Assembly: GCA_017936125.1 (NCBI GenBank)
Contig: JAGBGE010000028.1
Span: 1-27,244, forward strand
Direction of reading: 5' to 3'
DNA: 27,244 bases
From: Clostridia bacterium
GTDB taxonomy: Bacteria > Bacillota_A > Clostridia > Oscillospirales > CAG-272
Shown: piece after piece, positions 20,995 to 27,244 of the stretch
Layout: each line of letters starts with the position of its first letter
Position numbering within the stretch: position 1 is the first letter of the stretch
Position numbers and translations under genes: made by a program
The notes under the pieces: generated by a model
What the model was told of the DNA's origin: nothing
Database searches by the model: none
The model's input: only the letters and a program-made list of their open reading frames with translations

Positions 20995-23361
20995 GTGGAT
21001 AAAAACGTAAATAACGATAATATAAAAAACACTGCCGATTCCAACGAATCGGTGGAAGCTACCACGCCGCTCGAAGCTGTAACACCAGACCCTACGTCTA
21101 ATATATGGACCACCTACGTTCCTCGCTTCACCGAGGCGAGCGATAATTTCAGAGCTATGGGTGATGCCAAGCTTCGTGAGAAGCTGAGCGAGGGCGAGCT
21201 TGACGTCGAGCTTCCGACAGTGAATCCCGATGAGATTAAGCTTGATCCTACCGCAGAGTTTGAGGCTGACGTTAACGGTACTGATGCAAAGGTGCCGGAG
21301 AACAAGGCGCTTGACGAGCACGACGAGAGCATCAATATCTATAAGTTCGCGGGTGAGAGCGAGGAGCCTGCCGACGATACCGACGTCCTGGCGCAGACCG
21401 AGAGCGATATGCTCGATGAGATTAGAAGTCTCTTAAATAATTATGATAAAAAGGACGAGCCCATACCCGAGGAGCCTATAGAGGAACCCGTGGTGGAGGA
21501 GGTAGTGGAGAAGCCTGTCATTCCTGATCCCGACGAGGATTTCAAGGTTTATGAGAAGCATGACAAGCACGAGGACGACGTCGATCTTCCCAGCGGCTTG
21601 ATATCCGACAGCCAGGAGTATCGCTTCGAGAACGGCGAATTCACTAATCCTGCCGAGCGTGACGTCGTCAAGGATAAGTTCCTTGATTCTATTTTCTCAA
21701 TTAACATAAGACTTGTTGCGTCTATAGTATTTGCCGTCGCGCTTCTCGCGGTGGAGATTCTCTCGGCGTTTAAGATCATTTCCTTCAGCGTATTTCCGGG
21801 CGCTGAGGCGAGTATTCTCGCTTGGCTTGATTTCATTCTTGCGTCCGGCATATTCATAATGGCGCTTCCTGATACCATTCGTTCTGTGAAGTACCTTACC
21901 AAAAAGACGATTCTTCCCGATACGCTTCCCATAGTTGCGTATCTTGCGCTTTTGCTTTACACCTTGGCAGTGGCGCTTTCGGGCGCAGATAAATATGCGC
22001 TCTTCGGCTTCCTCTTTGCTACTGCGGTTATCCCCGTTATCAGAGCGTCGCTCTATCGCACGAAGGCTGATTTTATCGCCTTCAAGATGATTTCGCAGAA
22101 CGAGGAAAAGCAGATTATCGACAGGAAGAATACCAGAGATAACAAGGAAGCCAGCGTTGCGCTTGACTACTTGGTGGATTCCTATAAATCGCAGATCGCA
22201 CGCGTGCATAAGACGAAGTTTGTTGCCGATTTCTTCAAGAGTAGTGCCGACACCTCGTCAGTTCCTATGAACGTGGCTATTATATACGGCATTCCTCTTG
22301 CGATAGCGCTTATAGCAGGTCTTGTAGTGTTCTTCATTGAGTCGAGCATAGTGGCAGGCGCTTCGGTGTTTGCTCTCGTTTCGCTCCTTGGCTGCCCTGC
22401 GTTCGCAGTCCTTTCGAGCAAGGTTCCGTTCTTCCATTCGCAGCGCGCGGCAATTCAGATTGACAGCACGGCGATAGGCGAGGGCGCTCACCACGAGTTC
22501 TCCGGCGTTGACGTATTCATTTTCGACGATACCGACATCTTCGGTCCTGACGACGTGAACCTCAGACGCTTTATACTCTACGATGAGAGAGACAGTATGG
22601 AGAATGCTATGCGCCAGATGTGCGCGCTATTCGCCGCTGTCGGCGGTCCGCTTGATTATATGTTCTCTAACGCGATTGACAACAGAGTTCGTCACAAGAC
22701 TGCGACCAACGTTATAGTTGAGGACGACGGCCTTTGCGGTGACGTGATGGGCCATCGCATCTATGCGGGCAGCGAGGACTATATGCGCAGGAACAAGATT
22801 GCTATCCCGAATACCGGCTCCTCGAGCGATACGGGCGGCGATACCACGAAGGTTATGTATGCTGCCGAGGACGGTGAGGTATATGCGAAGTTCTTTATCA
22901 GATATTCATTCTCCGAGGAATTCACTATGATTCTTCCCGAGCTTCGTGAATCGGGCATAATTCCTCTCGTATATACCCGCGACCCCAACGTATCCGTCGA
23001 GCTTTTGAACGCGATTAGCGCCGGCGCTAACAATAATATGAAGATTGTCAGACTCTACACTCCCGCTCCTATGAATGAGGAGGTGCACGGCAGAGTGAGA
23101 GCGAAGATGGTCACCTACGGTGACAGAATTGATGCGGCGAGCATGATAGTTCTCTCCAAGAAATACAGAAAATTCTCCGCAATGATGCAGTTTATCGAGC
23201 TTTGCTCGATGGCGATTGGCGTCTTGCTTGCGATAGTGCTTTCTGTCATTGGTGTGAACATTTCGAGCGTTCTTATCGCTTCGGTATGGCAGATAGTATG
23301 GTGTCAGTTCATCAGCATCTTCAGCAAGCAAACCTTCCTTAAGAACGAGAATAAAGAATAA
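20995..23361 (+). CDS. degenerate P1B-type ATPase-like membrane protein (788 aa)
   Basis: Overall layout follows a P1B heavy-metal ATPase, but the catalytic motifs are eroded. Residues 1 to about 235 are acidic, Pro/Glu-rich and disordered. Four hydrophobic helices start at about 240. A short cytosolic segment (~70 aa, no TGES) replaces the actuator domain, then two helices with GCPAF (Cys467-Pro468) where CPC is expected, then a P/N-like domain and two C-terminal helices. FDDTDIFG (from Asp511) stands for the phosphorylation motif DKTGT: Asp and Thr remain, Lys and Gly are lost. TRDP (661-664) replaces TGDN, and GDRIDAA (709-715) replaces GDGxNDxP. The start is GTG with GAAGGGG 7 nt upstream; it follows rlmB by 4 nt. 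Probably not an ion pump; a sensor or scaffold role is speculation. Confidence 0.7.
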   Translation: MDKNVNNDNIKNTADSNESVEATTPLEAVTPDPTSNIWTTYVPRFTEASDNFRAMGDAKLREKLSEGELDVELPTVNPDEIKLDPTAEFEADVNGTDAKVPENKALDEHDESINIYKFAGESEEPADDTDVLAQTESDMLDEIRSLLNNYDKKDEPIPEEPIEEPVVEEVVEKPVIPDPDEDFKVYEKHDKHEDDVDLPSGLISDSQEYRFENGEFTNPAERDVVKDKFLDSIFSINIRLVASIVFAVALLAVEILSAFKIISFSVFPGAEASILAWLDFILASGIFIMALPDTIRSVKYLTKKTILPDTLPIVAYLALLLYTLAVALSGADKYALFGFLFATAVIPVIRASLYRTKADFIAFKMISQNEEKQIIDRKNTRDNKEASVALDYLVDSYKSQIARVHKTKFVADFFKSSADTSSVPMNVAIIYGIPLAIALIAGLVVFFIESSIVAGASVFALVSLLGCPAFAVLSSKVPFFHSQRAAIQIDSTAIGEGAHHEFSGVDVFIFDDTDIFGPDDVNLRRFILYDERDSMENAMRQMCALFAAVGGPLDYMFSNAIDNRVRHKTATNVIVEDDGLCGDVMGHRIYAGSEDYMRRNKIAIPNTGSSSDTGGDTTKVMYAAEDGEVYAKFFIRYSFSEEFTMILPELRESGIIPLVYTRDPNVSVELLNAISAGANNNMKIVRLYTPAPMNEEVHGRVRAKMVTYGDRIDAASMIVLSKKYRKFSAMMQFIELCSMAIGVLLAIVLSVIGVNISSVLIASVWQIVWCQFISIFSKQTFLKNENKE

Positions 23362-23367
23362 TCCATG

Positions 23368-23400
23368 TTTCCGTGCTGCTCATTTCGGGCAGCACGGAAA
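23368..23400 (+). repeat. 12-bp hairpin between the ATPase-like gene and the radical SAM gene
   Basis: TTTCCGTGCTGC and GCAGCACGGAAA with a 9-nt loop; only three T follow, so it is at most a leaky terminator. It ends 7 nt before the ribosome binding site of the next gene and could set relative expression. Confidence 0.6.
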
Positions 23401-23420
23401 TTTCCCGAAAGGAGCATTTG

Positions 23421-25268
23421 ATGCAAAACGATAATATCTCCTCGGTGCTAAAATCTGTCAGCAAGCCCGGCAGATACATAGGCGCTGAATATAATAGCAT
23501 TATTAAGGATAAAGAAAAGGTCAAATGCAGATTTGCATTCTGCTTTCCCGACACCTACGAGATTGGTATGTCCAACCTCGGTGTCAGAATCCTTTATGAC
23601 GTAATCAATAGAGATGAAGACGTCTGGTGCGAGCGAGTTTACGCTCCCTGGACGGATATGAAGGAGAAGATGGAGGAGTACTCCATTCCTCTCACCGCGG
23701 TTGAGAGTGGCGATCCTCTTTCCGCCTTTGATATGGTGGCATTCTCCTTGCAGTATGAGATGTGCTATACCACCACGCTTGCTATGCTTAAGCTTGCGGG
23801 CTTTCCAATCTGGGCGAGGGATAGGGGAGAGGACATCCCGATTGTAATCGGCGGCGGTCCTTGCGTATATAATTCCGAGCCCGTGGCAGAGTTTTTCGAC
23901 CTTATAAACATCGGTGAGGGCGAGGAGGTTCTGCTCGATATATGTCATCTCTATAATAAGATGAAGGAGAACGGCAGCTACACGAGAACCGCCTTTCTTC
24001 GCGAGGCGTCGCATATTGAGGGCGTGTATATCCCGAGCCTTTACGACGTTTCCTACAACGACGACGGTACTATCAAGGAGTATAAGCCTCTTTACGACGA
24101 CGTGCCCGCCAAGATTAAGAAGCGCATAGTTGCCGATATGGACAAGGCGCCCTATCCCGAGAAGCTCGTTATGCCGTATATTGAAACGGTGCATGACCGC
24201 ATAGTGCTTGAAATCTATCGCGGCTGCATTCGCGGCTGCCGCTTCTGCCAGGCAGGTATGGTTTACCGTCCGATAAGAGAAAAGTCGGTGGAAACTCTTT
24301 GCAAGCAGGCAAGGTGCCTCTATGATAATACCGGCTACGATGAGATTTCGCTCATTTCGCTTTCAATCAGCGATTATTCCGAGCTTCCGAAGCTTACCGA
24401 CAGTCTGCTCGAATGGACAGACGAGCGTCACGTCAGCCTCTCCTTGCCGTCACTTCGTATAGACAGCTTCTCCGAGGAGCTGATGAAGAAGGTTTCGTCT
24501 GTCAGAACGGGCGGTATTACCTTCGCTCCCGAGGCGGGAACGCAGAGACTCCGTGACGTTATCAATAAGAACGTTACCGAGGAGGACCTTATGCGCTCTG
24601 TCGGTATTGCCTTCAGGGGCGGTAAGAGCAACGTCAAGCTTTACTTTATGAACGGACTTCCTACCGAGACTCTCGAGGACATTGAGGGCATAGCGGCGCT
24701 TTCTAAGAGGGTCGTGGACGCGTATTTCGCTCTACCAAAGCCCGAACGCCCCAAGGGACTCGGTGTTACCATCAGCGTTTCCTGCTTTGTGCCTAAGCCC
24801 TTTACTCCTTTCCAGTGGGAGAAGCAGGATACCTTCGATGAGCTTATCAAAAAGCAGGAGCATCTTCGCAACTGCATCACAGACCGTCGTATCAAGTACA
24901 CCTACCACGATGCCAAGGTTTCATTCGTCGAGGCGGTTCTCGCCAGAGGCGACCGCCGTCTTGCTCCTGCTATTGCATATCTTGCCGAGCAGGGCAGAAT
25001 GTTTGACGCCTGGGACGAGTATTTTGACTACGATGCCTGGATGGAAGCATTCGCCGCCTGCGGCATTGACCCCACCTTCTACACCTCGCGCGGCTTTGGT
25101 CTTGACGAGGTTCTGCCCTGGGATATAATCGACATTGGTGTAACCAAGGCATTCCTGCGCCGTGAGCGCGACAAGGCATATGAGGGTAAAACTACGCCTT
25201 CCTGCGCTGAGCAGTGCAGCGGCTGCGGAGCGAATAAGCTGGGAGGTAAGAACAGATGGTGCAAGTAA
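23421..25268 (+). CDS. TIGR03960-type B12-binding-like radical SAM protein (615 aa)
   Basis: The N-terminal ~190 residues resemble a B12-binding fold (FPDTYEIGMSNLGVRILYDVI, then IPIVIGGGPCVYNSEPVAEF and INIGEGEEVL). The radical SAM domain follows, with CxxxCxxC at Cys269, Cys273 and Cys276 (RGCIRGCRFCQAG). A cysteine-rich tail near the end (PSCAEQCSGCGANK...WCK) may bind metal. The family is called TIGR03960 and is normally next to, or fused with, the TIGR03936 protein; the reaction is not established as far as I know. The start is the ATG at 23421 with AAAGGAG 6 nt upstream; a longer frame begins inside the preceding hairpin. It overlaps the next gene by 13 nt. Confidence 0.9.
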   Translation: MQNDNISSVLKSVSKPGRYIGAEYNSIIKDKEKVKCRFAFCFPDTYEIGMSNLGVRILYDVINRDEDVWCERVYAPWTDMKEKMEEYSIPLTAVESGDPLSAFDMVAFSLQYEMCYTTTLAMLKLAGFPIWARDRGEDIPIVIGGGPCVYNSEPVAEFFDLINIGEGEEVLLDICHLYNKMKENGSYTRTAFLREASHIEGVYIPSLYDVSYNDDGTIKEYKPLYDDVPAKIKKRIVADMDKAPYPEKLVMPYIETVHDRIVLEIYRGCIRGCRFCQAGMVYRPIREKSVETLCKQARCLYDNTGYDEISLISLSISDYSELPKLTDSLLEWTDERHVSLSLPSLRIDSFSEELMKKVSSVRTGGITFAPEAGTQRLRDVINKNVTEEDLMRSVGIAFRGGKSNVKLYFMNGLPTETLEDIEGIAALSKRVVDAYFALPKPERPKGLGVTISVSCFVPKPFTPFQWEKQDTFDELIKKQEHLRNCITDRRIKYTYHDAKVSFVEAVLARGDRRLAPAIAYLAEQGRMFDAWDEYFDYDAWMEAFAACGIDPTFYTSRGFGLDEVLPWDIIDIGVTKAFLRRERDKAYEGKTTPSCAEQCSGCGANKLGGKNRWCK

Positions 25269-25951
25269 ATCCCACGAAGCTCGTTATTCGCTTCAAGTTC
25301 AAAAAGACGGGCAATCTCCAGTACATCTCACATCTCGACCTCGTTCGCACTATGCACAAGGTTATAGTGCGCGCAAAGCTTCCTCTTTGGTACACCGAGG
25401 GCTTCAACCCGAAGCCTAAGATGGTATTTGCCGCACCTCTTTCGATAGGCACGGAGAGCGTGTGCGAGTTTATGGACATTCGCCTCAACGAGTATATTGA
25501 TCCCACCGAGGCTATGAACCGCCTTAACGCGAATATGACGAGCGAGATGCAGGTCACCGAGGCTTATTACCCCGAGACCAAGTTTACCGACCTCGCTTGG
25601 CTTGCCTACACTGTTACCGTGAACACAACGGGCGCAACTCCCGAGCTTGCGGAGCGCTGTACGGCAGCCCTTAACGGCGATAGGGTAGAGATACTTAAAA
25701 AGACTAAAAGCGGCGAGAATATCGTAGATATTCGCCCGCTTATCAGAACAGCCGACGCGGTCCTTTCTGACGGCAAGATTCGCATCACCTGCGTTCTCTC
25801 TGCCGATCCCTCGTCATTCCTAAATCCCGAGTATATTATCAAGGCTCTGCGTGAGAAGTGCGGCATTCTTTCAGCCGCCGACCTCACGAGCGAGAGCTAC
25901 TCTATTTTGCGCACAGGCGCATATGACAAGGATATGAGCGAGTTCAGATAA
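25256..25951 (+). CDS. TIGR03936/DUF2344 radical SAM-associated protein (231 aa)
   Basis: Partner of the preceding radical SAM protein. Typical opening blocks are RFKFKKTGNLQYISHLDLVRT and LPLWYTEGFNPKPKM followed by FAAPLSIGTES, the DUF2344 signature. It is soluble. The start ATG is inside the upstream gene (13-nt overlap), which implies translational coupling and a complex. In many Firmicutes the pair precedes ribonuclease G, rplU and rpmA, and both are suspected to act on rRNA or tRNA; those neighbours are missing here. The 3' end overlaps the convergent DUF4363 gene by 8 nt, and the terminator lies inside that gene. Confidence 0.92.
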   Translation: MVQVNPTKLVIRFKFKKTGNLQYISHLDLVRTMHKVIVRAKLPLWYTEGFNPKPKMVFAAPLSIGTESVCEFMDIRLNEYIDPTEAMNRLNANMTSEMQVTEAYYPETKFTDLAWLAYTVTVNTTGATPELAERCTAALNGDRVEILKKTKSGENIVDIRPLIRTADAVLSDGKIRITCVLSADPSSFLNPEYIIKALREKCGILSAADLTSESYSILRTGAYDKDMSEFR

Positions 25952-26318
25952 TCGCATCAATATTAAAGCCGGATAACCGCCTGAGATGCTCGAGAGAGTC
26001 AAGCAGGCGGTTTTTCGTTACCCTCGCGCCGTCAGCGTCTCCGACCGAGAGATAGCCGATTATCTCCGAGAAGCTTGCCTCAATATTCGTCAGGTCCTCG
26101 TGGTTCACCGTCAGGCTTATGAAGATTTCCTTTTTCTTGAAATCGTCGTATAGCTCGCGTGCCATTTTCTCACTCTGCCGTGTATTATCCTCAGTTATTT
26201 CTATTTTCTCGGTCGCCTCGCATAGCTTGCTTATCTGTCTGTCAAGCACGATAGTGTTGACGGTTACGAAGCAGATTACCAAGAAGAAAAGGCAAACGGC
26301 AATAATCTTTTCTCTCAT
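25944..26318 (-). CDS. DUF4363 family protein, single N-terminal membrane anchor (124 aa)
   Basis: One hydrophobic segment near residues 5-22 (IIAVCLFFLVICFVTVNTI), then a charged helical domain facing outward or inward. The sequence matches DUF4363 in size and shape, a family usually found beside DUF421 (YetF-like) genes, as here: its ATG overlaps the DUF421 stop by 4 nt (26315-26318). The function is unknown. The 3' third of the gene contains the terminator of the convergent operon, which restricts codon choice there. Confidence 0.8.
   Translation of the reverse strand: MREKIIAVCLFFLVICFVTVNTIVLDRQISKLCEATEKIEITEDNTRQSEKMARELYDDFKKKEIFISLTVNHEDLTNIEASFSEIIGYLSVGDADGARVTKNRLLDSLEHLRRLSGFNIDAII
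25975..26015 (+). terminator. terminator of the rlmB-radical SAM operon, inside the DUF4363 coding region
   Basis: AACCGCCTG (25975-25983) pairs perfectly with CAGGCGGTT (26004-26012), with a 20-nt loop and a T5 run (26011-26015). It begins 24 nt past the TIGR03936 stop and lies wholly within the opposing DUF4363 coding sequence. Confidence 0.75.
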
Positions 26319-26950
26319 AAGTCTTTGTTTTCCTTTAATATAATATTTATCTCACCCGAGTCCGTCACGGTCAGGAGAAACACGTTGTCGACCTTCGTCA
26401 TTCCTTCCTTTAGCCGCTTCTCCAGCCACCTCTCGTCATATCCGAGTGCCTTTAGAGCAGTGCTCATCACCTTGCCGTCAATTATAACCGTGTGCGCGAG
26501 ATTATCCACGCTTTTCTTCAGCAGCGACAGAGAGCCGTTCTGCTCCATTATGGCGTAATTAACCTCTGAAATATCGCCTATACCTTGCGTTCGCATTTCG
26601 GATAGCAGTTCATTTATTGAGATTCGATTTTCCTTCAGCGCATCTTGCAAAAGTCTACCTTTATATATTATATATACGGGTTTTCCCTCGAGCGTTTCCT
26701 TCAGCTTTTCCGACTTGTTTTTGAGCGTAGAGAGTATAACCTCTGCCGAGAGTATCAGGAGTATTGGTATTATTGCGTTCAGCAAGGGAATATCGGGGTC
26801 GTCGATAGGTATTGACGCTAACTCGGAGATTAGCAGAGTTGATACCAGCTCCATTACGTCAAGCTCACCTAGCTGCCTTTTTCCCATAATTCTGAGTGAA
26901 AAGGAGAGTAGAATGTATATAATGACCGTTCTTACAAGAATTGACGCCAA
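26315..26950 (-). CDS. DUF421 (YetF-like) membrane protein (211 aa)
   Basis: Three hydrophobic helices fill about residues 3-90 (VRTVIIYILLSFSLRIMGKRQ, the shape ELVSTLLISELASIPI, and LLNAIIPILLILSAEVIL). A cytosolic domain follows with the family blocks KPVYIIYKGRLLQDALKENRIS and INELLSEMRTQGIGDISEVNYAIME. RIMGKRQLGEL is the usual family hallmark. In Bacillus, relatives sit in the spore or cell membrane, but the biochemical role is not settled. The start is TTG at 26950: an AGGGGG box lies 7 nt upstream and no in-frame ATG or GTG fits. It is the first gene of a two-gene unit divergent from the rRNA operon. Confidence 0.85.
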   Translation of the reverse strand: MASILVRTVIIYILLSFSLRIMGKRQLGELDVMELVSTLLISELASIPIDDPDIPLLNAIIPILLILSAEVILSTLKNKSEKLKETLEGKPVYIIYKGRLLQDALKENRISINELLSEMRTQGIGDISEVNYAIMEQNGSLSLLKKSVDNLAHTVIIDGKVMSTALKALGYDERWLEKRLKEGMTKVDNVFLLTVTDSGEINIILKENKDL

Positions 26951-26973
26951 AAACTCACCCCCTTTTCTACATT

Positions 26974-27001
26974 ATTCTATAAAAGTTGCACAATAATTCA
27001 A
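26974..27001 (-). promoter_or_regulatory. possible promoter of the DUF421-DUF4363 unit
   Basis: On minus, TTGAAT (27001-26996), 16-nt spacer, TAGAAT (26979-26974); fair match to sigma-A. The leader would be about 18 nt. Confidence 0.4.
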
Positions 27002-27029
27002 AAAACGAGAAAAAAAATAAGAAAAGGGG

Positions 27030-27058
27030 TTGACAATTTAGTTTTTTTGATATATAAT
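27030..27058 (+). promoter_or_regulatory. strong promoter of a ribosomal RNA operon
   Basis: Perfect TTGACA (27030-27035), 17-nt AT-rich spacer, perfect TATAAT (27053-27058), preceded by A/T-rich DNA typical of an UP element (27001-27026). Confidence 0.82.
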
Positions 27059-27234
27059 GGATAAGCTCGAATCTTGCGAGCACTTGATCATTGAAAATTG
27101 AACAACACGAAAGTAAGAAGCACTAAATGTGCAATTCTTGTCAAAACACTTGAGTAAAGAACTCAAAAGTAATAGAAGCTAGAACAAAATAGCTCTGAAA
27201 AAGGTTTTAAGTCCTACGGGATTTAAGATAGAAT
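27059..27234 (+). promoter_or_regulatory. rRNA operon leader with antitermination-like signals
   Basis: Untranslated leader of about 170 nt. A boxB-like hairpin GCTCG-7 nt-CGAGC (27065-27081) is followed by a boxA-like stretch TTGATCATTGAAAA (27084-27097), the arrangement of rRNA antitermination leaders. Near the end, TTAAGTCC-TACG-GGATTTAA (27207-27226) makes an 8-bp hairpin with a stable cUACGg tetraloop, likely part of 16S processing. No ORF is visible. Confidence 0.6.
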
Positions 27235-27244
27235 TTTTTAGAGA
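27235..27244 (+). rRNA. probable 5' end of 16S rRNA, cut by the window edge
   Basis: The last bases TTTTTAGAGA match what precedes the conserved GTTTGATCCTGGCTCAG start of bacterial 16S rRNA. Only about ten bases are present, so the call rests mainly on the upstream promoter and leader. Confidence 0.4.

Noticed and set aside
1..27244. CRISPR array, prophage or insertion sequence
   Set aside because: No regularly spaced repeats, no integrase, transposase or phage structural gene and no terminal inverted repeats with target duplications were seen.

Overview
The window looks like chromosomal core DNA of a spore-forming clostridial Firmicute, probably an uncultured Oscillospiraceae/Clostridia-type gut or environmental lineage. 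The evidence is a germination protease (gpr), a SigH-like sigma factor, DUF4364, DUF421/DUF4363 and YtrA-type GntR genes, AGGAGG-type ribosome binding sites and canonical TTGACA-17-TATAAT promoters. I see no phage, transposase, CRISPR or plasmid functions. Family names rest on recognised motifs and remembered family features, not on searches.

Layout. 1-2574: a GntR/YtrA regulator whose operon runs off the left edge, a TtcA-like tRNA thiolase, a cytosolic-looking cell-wall amidase and a multi-cysteine protein of unknown function. 2595-9034 (minus strand): two consecutive FtsK/SpoIIIE-type translocase genes. The upstream one is membrane-anchored with a very long Pro/Ala/Thr/Glu-rich linker. The downstream one has no membrane domain and instead carries an N-terminal DJ-1/PfpI domain. 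9292-15501 (plus): a tight five-gene operon cysS - Sel1-repeat protein - PDZ/DUF512 radical SAM protein - der - obg, driven by one clear promoter. 15498-17722: gpr (minus), then DUF4364 and a SigH-like sigma factor (plus). 17723-18552: a degenerate tRNA-like sequence in front of a small zinc-ribbon protein, then a gene-free stretch crowded with hairpins. 18553-19944 (minus): a MATE transporter. 20160-25951 (plus): rlmB, a degenerate P1B-type ATPase-like membrane protein, and the paired radical SAM genes of the TIGR03960/TIGR03936 type. 25944-26950 (minus): DUF4363 and DUF421 (YetF-like). 27030-27244: a strong promoter and leader that run into what looks like the first bases of a 16S rRNA gene.

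Functional themes. Most genes serve translation and ribosome assembly (cysS, der, obg, rlmB, ttcA-like, rRNA operon), chromosome translocation (FtsK pair), sporulation (gpr, sigH-like) and envelope (amidase, MATE, YetF). The parts most worth a second look are the DJ-1-FtsK fusion beside a full FtsK, the P-type ATPase look-alike with eroded catalytic motifs, the tRNA-like remnant between sigH and the zinc-ribbon gene, and three convergent gene pairs whose coding ends overlap, one with its terminator inside the opposing gene.
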